A stretch of 64,000 nt of DNA, taken from an uncultured Clostridia bacterium. Lineage in GTDB: Bacteria; Bacillota; Clostridia; Lachnospirales; CAG-274. Every line of letters begins with the position of its first letter. Positions within the stretch are counted from its first letter, which is position 1. The notes beneath the pieces were generated by a model that saw only the letters and a program-made list of their open reading frames with translations, searched no databases and was not told the origin of the DNA. The position numbers were made by a program, and so were the translations under genes. The DNA lies in assembly GCA_947627855.1 (NCBI GenBank), contig CANQXR010000006.1, forward strand, positions 1 to 64,000, in the 5' to 3' direction. Below, in pieces: positions 55,749 to 64,000 of this stretch.

Positions 55749-56614
55749 TTTTCCGCCTCCGCTGAAGTTTCTTCATCAATTTCGTAGGCAGCGTTTTCGG
55801 GAGCATTTTTTATCACAAGAACCTCGTTAAGATGTCTGAAATCTGCGGCAGGCTCTATGAATGCTGTTTTCGTAGAGGTCTTGTCGGCGTTTTCGATTTC
55901 CGTCACCCTTCCTATGGCAATGCCTTCGGGATATACGCTTGAAAAGCCGGAGGTTATTATTTCATCTCCCTCGGCTATTTTGGACGACATATCTATAAGC
56001 TCCATTCTGCAAAGCCCCTTGTTTATATAGTCGCCCTTTACATAGCCTACGTCGCCTGTACGCATGGCTACTGCACTGACTGCGTCCGCATCGTCTATTA
56101 TTGAAACGACCTTTGAATGATTAAAGCCGCATTCCTTTATGCGCCCTACAAGTCCGCCGCCTGCCGCAACAGCCATATTTTCCGCAAGTCCGTCATTTGT
56201 GCCCTTGTCTATTATAAAAACGTCATACCAGTTGCCGGGGTCTTTGGCGATTATTCTTGCCCCTATCGTATCGAAGGAGGTATATTTGCTGCGTATTTCA
56301 AGAAGAGCCGCAAGGTTTTCATTATCCTGTTCAAGAAGGGGAATTCTTGAATTGTCAAGCTTAAGCTCTTCTGTTTCGGCTCTGAGCCTTTCGTTCTCCT
56401 CTATGAGGGAGTTTGCGTTTGTTATCGCCGTAAACCTGTCGGAAACAAAGCCGCCTGTGCTGTTTATTGCCTTTGTGACCGGTGTAAGCACAAACCCCAC
56501 CGCTTTTTCAAAAACAGAGGGGGCAAGTCTGTGTGTCGACCACGCCGCAAGGACTATGCACACAAGGCAGAGCATAAGAAAAAAGGTTTTTTTGTGTCTG
56601 TCAAAAAAATTCAT
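55745..56614 (-). CDS. mreC: Rod shape-determining protein MreC
   Basis: A 289-residue protein with one N-terminal membrane helix (about 10-28), a coiled coil (about 68-110) and a beta-barrel extracellular domain (GARIIAKDPGNWYDVFIIDKG, GLVGRIKECG, ITSGFSSVYPEGIAIGRV). It links the elongation machinery to MreB and PBP2. It lies 14 bases after mreB. Confidence 0.93.
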   Translation of the reverse strand: MNFFDRHKKTFFLMLCLVCIVLAAWSTHRLAPSVFEKAVGFVLTPVTKAINSTGGFVSDRFTAITNANSLIEENERLRAETEELKLDNSRIPLLEQDNENLAALLEIRSKYTSFDTIGARIIAKDPGNWYDVFIIDKGTNDGLAENMAVAAGGGLVGRIKECGFNHSKVVSIIDDADAVSAVAMRTGDVGYVKGDYINKGLCRMELIDMSSKIAEGDEIITSGFSSVYPEGIAIGRVTEIENADKTSTKTAFIEPAADFRHLNEVLVIKNAPENAAYEIDEETSAEAEN

Positions 56615-56628
56615 TTCACAAACCCTCT

Positions 56629-57663
56629 TTACATTCTCAGCTTCTGGGAGGTTATGAGAACATTTTTAAGCGTATCTATATGTTCAAGAACCGCTCCCGT
56701 TCCGTTGGCAACACAATTGAGAGGCTCCTCCGCAACGTGTACGGGCATACCTGTTTCAAGAGAAATAAGCTTGTCAAGCCCTTTGAGCAGAGCGCCGCCG
56801 CCGGTGAGATAAATTCCGCATTCCATAATGTCGGCGGAAAGCTCCGGGGGTGTCTTTTCAAGAGTGGTTTTTATGGCTGAAATTATTCTCGAAACAGGAT
56901 TTTCAAGAGCCTTTAATATATCCTCAGACGTAACCTCTATATTTTTGGGCAGTCCCGTCACAAGGTCACGTCCCCTTATTTCCATTGCAAGAATTTCCGA
57001 ATCATCGTCAAGATAGGCACAGCCTATGTTAAGCTTTATGTCCTCGGCTGTTCTGTCGCCTATGGCAAGCTTGTATGTGTCCTTTACATATGAGGAGATG
57101 GCCTGGTCAAAGGCATCGCCCGCTATTCTTTCGGAGATGGCTGTGACTATGCCGCCGAGAGATATTACGGCTACCTCGCTTGTTCCGCCGCCTATATCCA
57201 CGACCATATTGCCGGCAGGCTCTTCCACATGAAGTCCTGCGCCTATTGCCGCCGCCATCGGCTCTTCAACCAGATAGGCATATCTGTCTTTGGCTCCCGC
57301 AGCAAGGGCGGACTCTATGACGGCTCTTTTTTCCACCTCGGTCACCCCTGACGGAACGCATATGACTATTCTCGGCTTCGGTCCGAAAAGTGTGTTTTTA
57401 TATGCTTTGTTTATAAAATATTTAAGCATCGCCTGTGTTATTTCAAAGTCTGCAATTACGCCGTCTTTCATGGGACGTATGGCAACTATGCTGCCGGGGG
57501 TTCTGCCTATCATTTCCTTTGCTTCATCGCCCACCGCAAGAACCTGCTTCGTTTCCGTATTTATTGCCACTACTGACGGCTCGTTTACCACAATGCCCTT
57601 GCCCTTAAGAAAGACTAAAGTATTTGCTGTTCCCAGATCTATTCCCATATCCTTTGTAAACAT
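56629..57663 (-). CDS. mreB: Rod shape-determining protein MreB
   Basis: A 344-residue bacterial actin. The nucleotide-binding motifs are [10 protein letters not shown] at the N-terminus, [16 protein letters not shown] in the middle, and [15 protein letters not shown] near the C-terminus. It organises lateral wall synthesis. It follows maf by 18 bases and heads the mreBCD block. Confidence 0.96.
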   Translation of the reverse strand: MFTKDMGIDLGTANTLVFLKGKGIVVNEPSVVAINTETKQVLAVGDEAKEMIGRTPGSIVAIRPMKDGVIADFEITQAMLKYFINKAYKNTLFGPKPRIVICVPSGVTEVEKRAVIESALAAGAKDRYAYLVEEPMAAAIGAGLHVEEPAGNMVVDIGGGTSEVAVISLGGIVTAISERIAGDAFDQAISSYVKDTYKLAIGDRTAEDIKLNIGCAYLDDDSEILAMEIRGRDLVTGLPKNIEVTSEDILKALENPVSRIISAIKTTLEKTPPELSADIMECGIYLTGGGALLKGLDKLISLETGMPVHVAEEPLNCVANGTGAVLEHIDTLKNVLITSQKLRM

Positions 57664-57681
57664 TGACTGTACCTCCGAATT

Positions 57682-58263
57682 TTATAGTAAGTTATTCCTT
57701 TTCATAATGTTGTAGAGCTGTGAGATGTTAAGCCCCACAACGGTGTTGTAATTTCCTTTGATCCTTTCTATAAACAGTGAACCTCTGCCTTGTATGCCGT
57801 AGGATCCCGCTTTATCCATAGGCTCGCCTGATTCTATATAGTTTATAATCTCATCATCGGCGATGTCGGTCATAAAGACCTCGGTTTTGTCATAGCAGAG
57901 TATGGTGTTATTTTTGCCGTCCTTGTTTGATATAAGGCACATACCCGTGTATACAATGTGAGATCTTCCCCTTATGGCGCAAAGAGCGGCGAAAGCGTCC
58001 TCCCTGTCTTTAGGTTTGCCTAAAATACGATTATCTAAAACAACTATCGTATCGGCGCCCACAACCAGAACATCCTTTTCATATCCGTATTTTCCGAAAA
58101 CATTTTCCGCCTTGAGCCTTGCAAGACCCATGACGGTTTCGTCAAAGCCAAGACCCTCCTCTAAAACTTCGGGACAGTCTGAGGGGCATATTTCAAAATC
58201 AACGCCCAGTGTCCTTATAAGCTCCCGGCGTCTCGGAGAGGCTGAAGCAAGAATATATTTCAT
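57682..58263 (-). CDS. maf: Maf family nucleotide pyrophosphatase
   Basis: A 193-residue Maf/YhdE-type protein. ILASASPRRRELIRTLG, VVGADTIVVLDNRILGKP and SYGIQGRGSLFIERIKGNYNTVVGL (read in parts) are the family signatures. It hydrolyses non-canonical or pyrimidine nucleoside triphosphates as house-cleaning. It is positioned directly upstream of mreB, as in many Firmicutes. Confidence 0.94.
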   Translation of the reverse strand: MKYILASASPRRRELIRTLGVDFEICPSDCPEVLEEGLGFDETVMGLARLKAENVFGKYGYEKDVLVVGADTIVVLDNRILGKPKDREDAFAALCAIRGRSHIVYTGMCLISNKDGKNNTILCYDKTEVFMTDIADDEIINYIESGEPMDKAGSYGIQGRGSLFIERIKGNYNTVVGLNISQLYNIMKRNNLL

Positions 58264-58264
58264 A

Positions 58265-58516
58265 TTACCACAGCTTTCTGTATATAAATATGGATATAAT
58301 CATACCGATTATTCCTGCGATAGTGAATTTAAGGGTGAAGCCCAACTGAAGCTTTATTATAACAAGGTCAAGATCAAGGGGAGTTGTAAGCCCCACCTCT
58401 TTGCCATAGCTCATAAAGCTGAGCGCCGGTATGCCCGAAGCAAGCTCACCGAGAAAACCGCCTATTACAAGCCCTGAGAGCATTACAATAATAAATATTA
58501 TATTTCTGCTTTTCAT
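58265..58516 (-). CDS. DUF4321 membrane protein
   Basis: An 83-residue protein. I choose the ATG at 58514-58516 with GGAGG seven bases upstream, shorter than the open frame. Two hydrophobic segments (about 5-24 and 58-80) flank SGIPALSFMSYGKEVGL-like DUF4321 sequence. Function unknown. It heads the transcript into maf and mreBCD, a usual clostridial position. Confidence 0.82.
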   Translation of the reverse strand: MKSRNIIFIIVMLSGLVIGGFLGELASGIPALSFMSYGKEVGLTTPLDLDLVIIKLQLGFTLKFTIAGIIGMIISIFIYRKLW

Positions 58517-58563
58517 AATAAAACCTCCGTAAAAAAAAGAAAGCGAAAATATCACTTATTACT

Positions 58564-58592
58564 ATTCTATACCAAACAAACCAAATTTTCAA
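58564..58592 (-). promoter_or_regulatory. Probable promoter for the DUF4321-maf-mre operon
   Basis: On the minus strand TTGAAA (58592-58587) and TAGAAT (58569-58564) are separated by 17 bases, about 48 bases before the DUF4321 start. Confidence 0.6.
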
Positions 58593-58685
58593 TACACATA
58601 GAAAATATTATTATTAAAATTTATTAATATCCCCCAAGGGGTGGGGAGGTAAGAGGTCGTTTCCATAAATGCAAATAAATTTTAG

Positions 58686-58714
58686 TTGAAAAAGCATTGT
58701 CCGTATAGTATAAT
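58686..58714 (+). promoter_or_regulatory. Sigma-A promoter for hydCBA
   Basis: TTGAAA at 58686-58691 and TATAAT at 58709-58714 with a 17-base spacer, about 107 bases before hydC. Confidence 0.78.
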
Positions 58715-58749
58715 TTTAGTTGTAAGTAAGAGAATTTTGGAATTATTAA

Positions 58750-58765
58750 TTGTTAAATGTCACAA
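58750..58765. promoter_or_regulatory. Possible redox operator in the hydC leader
   Basis: TTGTTAAATGTCACAA has TTGT and ACAA halves like a Rex operator, but the spacer is 8 bases rather than the usual 10. It lies about 30 bases after the expected transcription start. This is a weak call. Confidence 0.28.
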
Positions 58766-58820
58766 AAAATTAAAAAAGTATGATATTTGTGGCGAATTGT
58801 ATGACGGAAGGGGGTATAAC

Positions 58821-59342
58821 ATGGAGGCAAAACAGAAGTATGCTTTCAGAGGAACTGCGGCGCAGGAGAACAGACTTAAAGAGGTCATTGCGAAGCATAA
58901 AGACCGTCCCGGAGGACTTATGCCTGTTTTACAGGAGGCTCAGGAGATATACGGTTATCTGCCCATAGAAGTGCAGAGTATGATAGCCAAGGGGCTTGAT
59001 ATTTCACTGTCGGAGGTTTACGGCGTTGCGACATTCTATTCCCAGTTTTCCCTTGTGCCAAAGGGGGAAAACCGTATAAGCGTATGTCTGGGAACAGCTT
59101 GTTATGTAAAGGGCGCTGACAAGATTCTTGCGGCAGTTGAGAAAAAGCTTGGCATAAAAAGCGGAGAATGTACACCGAACAGGCTTTTCTCCCTCGATTC
59201 CACACGGTGCATAGGAGCCTGCGGACTTGCGCCGGTAATGATGGTAAATGACGATGTTTACGGAAAAATGACGGTAGATCAGGTTGACGGAATAATCGAT
59301 TCCTATGCGGAAAAAAGCAAGTCGGGAGGTGACGGGGCATGA
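58821..59342 (+). CDS. hydC: NADH-linked [FeFe] hydrogenase subunit HydC (NuoE-like)
   Basis: A 173-residue thioredoxin-like [2Fe-2S] protein. I choose the ATG at 58821 after AAGGGGGT; the longer open frame begins inside the promoter. The cluster ligands are C89, C94, C130 and C134 (CLGTAC...CIGAC). VATFYSQFSLVPKG is the NuoE family block. It forms the small subunit of the bifurcating hydrogenase together with HydB and HydA. Its last four bases overlap hydB. Confidence 0.93.
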   Translation: MEAKQKYAFRGTAAQENRLKEVIAKHKDRPGGLMPVLQEAQEIYGYLPIEVQSMIAKGLDISLSEVYGVATFYSQFSLVPKGENRISVCLGTACYVKGADKILAAVEKKLGIKSGECTPNRLFSLDSTRCIGACGLAPVMMVNDDVYGKMTVDQVDGIIDSYAEKSKSGGDGA

Positions 59343-61234
59343 TGAGTATTGATGAGCTTAACAGAATAAAGGCTGAAAAGGAAGAGCTTGTGCTTGTAAG
59401 ACGGCTTATCAGCGAAGAGGGCGAAAAGCTTTGCGGAAAAACGGGTTACAGAAAACAGGTTCTTGTGTGCGGAGGTACAGGCTGTACGTCCTCCGGCTCA
59501 AAAAAGGTTTTGGAGGCTCTTGACGAAGCGCTTAGGGAACAGGGAATAGATAAGGAAATTTATGTTGTAAAAACAGGCTGTTTCGGACTTTGCGCCCTTG
59601 GACCCGTTATGATCGTATATCCCGAAGGCTGTTTTTATTCACAGGTAAGCCCCGAAGGCGTGCGCAGAATAGTTGAGGAACACCTCAAGGGCGGCAATAT
59701 AGTAAAGGAGCTTTTATACGCCGAAACGGTTCACGAGGACGGAAGCATTATTTCCCTCAGCGAAACCCGGTTTTATAAGAAGCAGATGCGCCTTGCCCTC
59801 AGAAACTGCGGCGTTATAAATCCCGAAGATATAGAGGAATATATAGCCTCTGACGGCTATCAGGCTCTGGCGAAAGTCCTTACGTCCATGAGCAGGGACG
59901 AGGTCATAGATGAAGTCCTCAGATCGGGTCTGAGAGGACGAGGGGGCGGAGGCTTTCCCACAGGCAGGAAGTGGTCATTTGCCAAGGCTGCCGAGGGGGA
60001 TATAAAATATGTGTGCTGCAACGCAGATGAGGGAGATCCGGGGGCATTTATGGATCGTTCCATTCTGGAGGGAGATCCTCACTGTGTTATAGAGGCTATG
60101 GCGATTGCCGGTTACAGCATAGGCGCAGAAAAGGGATATGTATATGTGCGTGCCGAATATCCCATAGCAGTCCAGCGCCTTGACATCGCCGTAAAACAGG
60201 CGAGGGAGTACGGACTTCTTGGCGACAACATTTTCGGAACGGATTTTTCATTTGATATAGAAATAAGACTTGGGGCAGGAGCCTTTGTGTGCGGTGAAGA
60301 AACGGCTCTTATGACCTCCATAGAGGGTCACAGGGGCGAACCCCGTCCACGTCCGCCGTTTCCTGCCGTAAAAGGACTTTTCGGCAAGCCTACCGTGCTG
60401 AACAATGTGGAAACCTACGCAAACATTCCGCAGATAATACTTAAAGGCTCGGAGTGGTTTTCGGGCATAGGCACTGCAGGCTCAAAGGGCACGAAGGTGT
60501 TTGCCCTCGGAGGAAAAATAACAAACGTAGGGCTTGTGGAAGTCCCTATGGGAACGACCCTCAGAGAAATAGTTGAGGAAATAGGCGGAGGCATACCCGG
60601 AGGAAAGAAGTTCAAGGCGGCTCAGACGGGAGGACCTTCCGGCGGCTGCATACCTGCCTGTCACATAGATACGCCCATAGACTATGACAGTCTTATTGCC
60701 TTAGGCTCTATGATGGGTTCGGGAGGGCTTATAATACTTGACGAGGATACCTGTATGGTAGATATATCTAAATTTTATCTTGAATTTACCGTTGACGAGT
60801 CCTGCGGAAAGTGTACACCCTGTCGCATAGGCACAAGAAGGCTTCTTCAGTTTCTCGAAAAGATAACCTCCGGCAGAGGAGAACCGGAGGACATAGATAA
60901 AATAGAGGAGCTTGCTCTTCATATGAAAGCGTCATCTCTGTGCGCCCTTGGTCAGTCTGCGCCCAACCCCGTGCTTTCGACACTCAAATATTTCAGAGAT
61001 GAATATATGGCGCATATTATAGACAAAAAATGCCCGTCGGGAGTATGCAGGGATCTTCTTTATTACGAGATAATCCCGAAGCTTTGCAAGGGCTGTACAA
61101 GATGTGCCAAAAACTGTCCCGCAAACGCCATAAGCGGAGAGGTGAAAAAGCCTCATGTAATAGACAAGAATGCCTGCATAAAATGCGGACTCTGTGTAAA
61201 GAACTGCAAATTCAACGCAATTGTGACGAGATAA
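59339..61234 (+). CDS. hydB: NADH-linked [FeFe] hydrogenase subunit HydB (NuoF-like)
   Basis: A 631-residue flavoprotein subunit. The N-terminal thioredoxin-like [2Fe-2S] domain has CGGTGC and TGCFGLC. The NuoF core has GRGGGGFPTGRKW for NADH, NADEGDPGAFMDR for FMN, and the [4Fe-4S] ligands in ESCGKCTPCRIG and SLCALGQSAP. The C-terminus adds two ferredoxin-type clusters (CKGCTRCAKNCP and CIKCGLCVKNC). This arrangement marks HydB/HndC of electron-bifurcating hydrogenases, where NADH and ferredoxin electrons combine. Two adjacent ATG codons (59339 and 59342) are both possible. Confidence 0.95.
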   Translation: MMSIDELNRIKAEKEELVLVRRLISEEGEKLCGKTGYRKQVLVCGGTGCTSSGSKKVLEALDEALREQGIDKEIYVVKTGCFGLCALGPVMIVYPEGCFYSQVSPEGVRRIVEEHLKGGNIVKELLYAETVHEDGSIISLSETRFYKKQMRLALRNCGVINPEDIEEYIASDGYQALAKVLTSMSRDEVIDEVLRSGLRGRGGGGFPTGRKWSFAKAAEGDIKYVCCNADEGDPGAFMDRSILEGDPHCVIEAMAIAGYSIGAEKGYVYVRAEYPIAVQRLDIAVKQAREYGLLGDNIFGTDFSFDIEIRLGAGAFVCGEETALMTSIEGHRGEPRPRPPFPAVKGLFGKPTVLNNVETYANIPQIILKGSEWFSGIGTAGSKGTKVFALGGKITNVGLVEVPMGTTLREIVEEIGGGIPGGKKFKAAQTGGPSGGCIPACHIDTPIDYDSLIALGSMMGSGGLIILDEDTCMVDISKFYLEFTVDESCGKCTPCRIGTRRLLQFLEKITSGRGEPEDIDKIEELALHMKASSLCALGQSAPNPVLSTLKYFRDEYMAHIIDKKCPSGVCRDLLYYEIIPKLCKGCTRCAKNCPANAISGEVKKPHVIDKNACIKCGLCVKNCKFNAIVTR

Positions 61235-61245
61235 GGAGGGTGCTG

Positions 61246-62976
61246 ATGGATACTGTAAACTTAAAGATAAATAATATACCCGTTACTGCGCCTGCCGGCT
61301 CTACGATTTTGCAGGCGGCAAAGGCGCTGCATATAGAAATACCGTCATTATGCTATCTCAAGGACGTAAACTGCATAGGCGCCTGTCGCGTCTGTGTTGT
61401 TGAGATAAAGGGAAGAAACGGACTTGTAGCAAGCTGTGTATATCCCGTTGAGGAGGGCATGGAGGTATTTACAAATACGCCGAGAGTAAGGGCATCAAGA
61501 AAAACGACGATAGAGCTTATACTTTCGAGCCATCATAAAAAATGTCTTTCCTGCGTAAGAGGAAACCACTGTGAGCTTCAGAAGCTTTCCTTTGACTACG
61601 GCGTAGACGAGGACAGATTCAAGGGTGATGATGCCGTTTATGAAACAGACGACAAGTCGCCGTATATAGTGAGGGACAACAGCAAGTGCATACAGTGTAT
61701 GAGATGTGTGGCTGCGTGCAAAAACGTGCAGTCGGTTTCCGTAATAGGACCGATAGAGAGGGGCTATAATGTCCACGTTGGCTGCGCCTTTGAGAAGAGC
61801 CTGAACGACTCTCCCTGTGTGGGCTGCGGTCAGTGTATAGTTGCGTGTCCCGTAGGGGCGCTCAGCGAAAAAAGTCAGATCGATGAGGTATGGGACGCTA
61901 TTTCAGACCCCGGCAGGAAGGTGGTTATGTTTACGGCTCCTTCCATAAGGGCGACCCTCGGAGAATGCTTCAATATGCCTGTGGGAACGGACGTTGAGGG
62001 CAAAATGGTCGCTTCCATAAGGCGTCTTGGAGTGGATAAGGTATTCAATATGAACGTCACCGCCGACCTTACGATTATGGAGGAGGCTCACGAGTTCATA
62101 GAAAGAATGAATACAGGGGGAAAGCTGCCTATGTTTACGTCATGCTGCCCCGGCTGGGTGAAGTTTGCCGAGCATTATTATCCGGAAATGCTGCCCAATC
62201 TTTCAACCTGCAAATCCCCACAGCAGATGTTCGGCGCACTTCTCAAAAGCTATTATTGCCTGAAGGAGGGCATATCTCCCGACGATCTGTTTGTTGTAAG
62301 CGTTATACCCTGCACAGCCAAGAAATTTGAAATCACAAGAACGGAGCAGAATGCATTGGGCTATCGTGATGTGGACGTTTCGCTTACCACCAGAGAGCTT
62401 GCAAGAATGATAAAGGGAGCAGGTATTGTTCTGCCCGAAATAGACGATGAAGAGTTTGACGATCCCTTTGACTTTGCAAGCGGCGGCGGAGTTATTTTCG
62501 GCGCAACAGGCGGCGTTATGGAGGCGGCTCTGCGTACTGCGGCGGCAGTCCTTGATAAGGATATAGAAGCGACAGATTTCAAAGAGGTCAGAGGAAGTGA
62601 GGGCATAAAGGAAGCGGAGTATAAAATCGGCGGAACCACCGTGAAGGTTGCCGTTGCTTCGGGGCTTGCAAACGCAAGAAAAATAATAGAAGATATAAAG
62701 TCGGGAAAGAAAAGCTATGATTTTGTGGAAATAATGGCGTGTCCCGGCGGCTGTATAAACGGCGGAGGTCAGCCTGTGCAAAGCGACAGCGTGCGCAATT
62801 ACACCGACCTCAAGGCTCTCAGGTCAAAGGTTCTCTATGATGCCGACAAGGGGCTTGAAATAAGAAAATCCCACGAAAGTCCGGTTATAAAGAAAATTTA
62901 TGACGAATATTTCGATTCACCGGGCAAGGCGAGAGCGCATAAGCTTCTCCATACCACATATATAGACAGAAGCTGA
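61246..62976 (+). CDS. hydA: [FeFe] hydrogenase catalytic subunit HydA
   Basis: A 576-residue M3-type hydrogenase. I choose the ATG at 61246 after AAGGAGG; the longer frame reads through hydB out of phase. The N-terminal plant-type [2Fe-2S] ligands are C36, C47, C50 and C64. A His-ligated [4Fe-4S] site is in HHKKCLSCVRGNHC, followed by two [4Fe-4S] motifs (CIQCMRCVAAC, CVGCGQCIVAC). The H-cluster motifs are TSCCPGW (298-304), IPCTAKKFE (354-362) and EIMACPGGCINGGGQP (495-510). It produces H2 from NADH plus reduced ferredoxin, or runs in reverse. Maturases hydEFG are not in the window. Confidence 0.97.
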   Translation: MDTVNLKINNIPVTAPAGSTILQAAKALHIEIPSLCYLKDVNCIGACRVCVVEIKGRNGLVASCVYPVEEGMEVFTNTPRVRASRKTTIELILSSHHKKCLSCVRGNHCELQKLSFDYGVDEDRFKGDDAVYETDDKSPYIVRDNSKCIQCMRCVAACKNVQSVSVIGPIERGYNVHVGCAFEKSLNDSPCVGCGQCIVACPVGALSEKSQIDEVWDAISDPGRKVVMFTAPSIRATLGECFNMPVGTDVEGKMVASIRRLGVDKVFNMNVTADLTIMEEAHEFIERMNTGGKLPMFTSCCPGWVKFAEHYYPEMLPNLSTCKSPQQMFGALLKSYYCLKEGISPDDLFVVSVIPCTAKKFEITRTEQNALGYRDVDVSLTTRELARMIKGAGIVLPEIDDEEFDDPFDFASGGGVIFGATGGVMEAALRTAAAVLDKDIEATDFKEVRGSEGIKEAEYKIGGTTVKVAVASGLANARKIIEDIKSGKKSYDFVEIMACPGGCINGGGQPVQSDSVRNYTDLKALRSKVLYDADKGLEIRKSHESPVIKKIYDEYFDSPGKARAHKLLHTTYIDRS

Positions 62977-62992
62977 TAAAAAACCATAACAG

Positions 62993-63024
62993 AAAAGCGG
63001 TCAGGTTTTATACCGACCGCTTTT
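62993..63024. terminator. Bidirectional terminator after hydA
   Basis: AAAAGCGGTC (62993-63002) pairs with GACCGCTTTT (63015-63024). A and T runs at the two sides allow action on both strands. The convergent VanZ-like gene ends inside it. Confidence 0.85.
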
Positions 63025-63532
63025 GATTTTTGATGCCCGTCGCTAACGTAAACAGAAATACCGCTGCAAGACCTATACATATCCCCATCAGATATAATAT
63101 TGTCTGATCAATATTTACTGCATTTCCCCAACTGCCTGTGATAATATTTTCAATAAGCTGAACAGGCTCAATAAGTAAAGCAATTATGAATGAAGCAAAT
63201 ATGACGGGCAAAAGCCTTATTTTATTCAGTGCCATAAATACAGGTATGGGTATGGTAATAACTATACCAAGCAGTAAAGGCAGCATATTCCCATCGGCTA
63301 TACATTGTCTTATATATGACAGGGGAGCTGTGTTTATATATCGGTAGGCTTCTGTCCCCTTGGCAAATAAAATACATACCATCGAAGTTATATACAGAAT
63401 TTCAATAAACAGCAGTATTTTCCCCTTTATTCTCCGCTTTGCAGCTCCGCACAGGGCTATGATCAATATCCATACAAAAAAGGATATTATTATGTAATTT
63501 ACGAAAGGTATCTGTTTTAAATATGTCAGCAT
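63008..63532 (-). CDS. VanZ-like membrane protein
   Basis: A 174-residue protein with five predicted helices. LPLLLGIVITIPIPVF, ALLIEPVQLIEN and NIDQTILYLMGICIGLAA (about residues 84-160) follow the VanZ pattern of a polar residue pair after the third helix and an N-x-x-G-type last helix. The match is divergent and the function of VanZ domains is generally unclear, although some affect teicoplanin susceptibility. The last residues (KNQKRSV) are encoded by the terminator shared with hydA. Confidence 0.65.
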   Translation of the reverse strand: MLTYLKQIPFVNYIIISFFVWILIIALCGAAKRRIKGKILLFIEILYITSMVCILFAKGTEAYRYINTAPLSYIRQCIADGNMLPLLLGIVITIPIPVFMALNKIRLLPVIFASFIIALLIEPVQLIENIITGSWGNAVNIDQTILYLMGICIGLAAVFLFTLATGIKNQKRSV

Positions 63533-63628
63533 AAAACCGCCCCCGATACTATACTTTGTCTTTTAGATTACACAACAAATAATAACACATTTCGTATTTC
63601 CTGTCAAGACTGAAATCCGCATAATAAA

Positions 63629-63673
63629 AAAGAGCGGAAACGGTGGGAATTTCTTCCGCCGCTTCTGCTCTTT
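63629..63673 (-). terminator. Terminator after the right-edge gene
   Basis: On the minus strand AAAGAGCAGAAGCGG pairs with CCGTTTCCGCTCTTT, with G-U pairs allowed, and a T run follows. It lies 12 bases after the stop of the partial gene at the window edge. Confidence 0.7.
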
Positions 63674-63684
63674 AATTACGGTTA

Positions 63685-64000
63685 TCAGAGGTCTATGTTG
63701 ATACCAAGGTCTTTTGCAATATTGCATATGCCCTCATATGCCTTTGTAAGTTCGTCATAAACTGCCTGAAATTCGCTGGCTTCATCAAGGTCGGTCGTGC
63801 CAATAACACTGCCTGCCGTAGCTATTGTATCGCAGAGATCTGCATAGAGCTTTTCCTGCTTTTCGCTCATTTCCTTTTTTGCATCGTTTATAATTCCGCT
63901 TACCTTGTCGGCTTTGTCAAAAAGCTCCTTAACCAATTCCTCTGTGGGGGTTTCGAGAATTGCTCCCATAGAGTTTATGTCCTCTTCGGAAACACCTATC
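63685..64000 (-). CDS. Unknown protein, 3' part (runs off the window)
   Basis: The last 105 codons or so of a gene on the minus strand. The frame stays open to the window edge (IGVSEEDINS precedes the first in-window Met), and that Met has no convincing ribosome site, so the true start is probably outside. The visible part is acidic and helical, ending in IAKDLGINIDL, with no cysteine pattern or catalytic motif that I recognise. Confidence 0.6.
   Translation of the reverse strand, partial: IGVSEEDINSMGAILETPTEELVKELFDKADKVSGIINDAKKEMSEKQEKLYADLCDTIATAGSVIGTTDLDEASEFQAVYDELTKAYEGICNIAKDLGINIDL

Noticed and set aside
61030..61245. N-terminal extension of HydA
   Set aside because: It reads hydB out of frame. 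AAGGAGG sits just before the ATG at 61246, where the [2Fe-2S] domain begins.
62203..62781. 192-codon minus-strand frame inside hydA
   Set aside because: Antisense to the H-cluster coding region, with no motif or translation signal.

Overview
The window looks like a chromosome segment of an obligately anaerobic, Gram-positive, rod-shaped member of the Clostridia, possibly Lachnospirales-like. The evidence is an electron-bifurcating [FeFe]-hydrogenase operon, a flavodiiron protein, radical-SAM ThiH instead of the oxidase ThiO, a maf-mreBCD-mrdA-min-rodA-mgsA cluster in clostridial order, frequent ATA and AGA codons, and strong AGGAGG ribosome binding sites. I see no rRNA, tRNA, CRISPR array, complete prophage or insertion sequence. 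The assignment below class level is a guess.

Layout. 0.15-1.7 kb: VTC-domain and DUF4956 pair. 1.9-7.3 kb: yifB-dprA-topA-radC. 7.5-11.5 kb: PspC protein, cfa, ftsH. 11.5-19.7 kb: rpoB-rpoC, separated from the usual ribosomal-protein neighbours. 19.8-25.3 kb: DAHP synthase, ilvE and a TrpXYZ-like ABC transporter. 25.4-26.2 kb: two small conserved-type proteins. 26.5-30.8 kb (minus): potABCD with an unusually long PotA. 31.3-37.3 kb (minus): LysM membrane protein, fprA, MATE transporter, gltX and an unknown membrane protein. 37.4-40.3 kb: thiSGHE behind a short leader with a terminator-like hairpin. 40.4-45.6 kb (minus): NUDIX, MBL lipoprotein, CymR-like regulator, dgt, M20 amidohydrolase, polysaccharide deacetylase. 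45.9-49.6 kb: an inactive-JAMM/LysM membrane protein, then a phage-like pair (zinc-hook ATPase plus sigma-region-4-like protein). 49.7-58.5 kb (minus): DUF4321-maf-mreBCD-mrdA-minD-minE-rodA-mgsA-DUF1294, with no minC. 58.8-63.0 kb: hydCBA. The right edge has a VanZ-like protein and a gene running off the window.

The most striking signal is non-coding. Fourteen intergenic elements of about 95-175 bp (numbered E1 to E14) share one plan: a GCYGAC...CTGCGG-like end, a long near-perfect GC-rich palindrome (arms usually about 40-53 bp, shorter in E2 and E10), a short hairpin usually with a C-NNN-G triloop, and a GGGCAGCC-like end. Ends and outer arms are conserved. Inner arms differ from copy to copy yet stay self-complementary. 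They lie in both orientations, mostly a few bases past stop codons, and some lie between a promoter and a gene start. They fill most of the gene-free stretches over 300 bases (9067-9409, 22067-22406, 26162-26532, 30816-31350, 45569-45931). The other two such stretches are the ftsH-rpoB gap (terminator, strong promoter, leader) and 58517-58820 (two divergent promoters and a possible redox operator).
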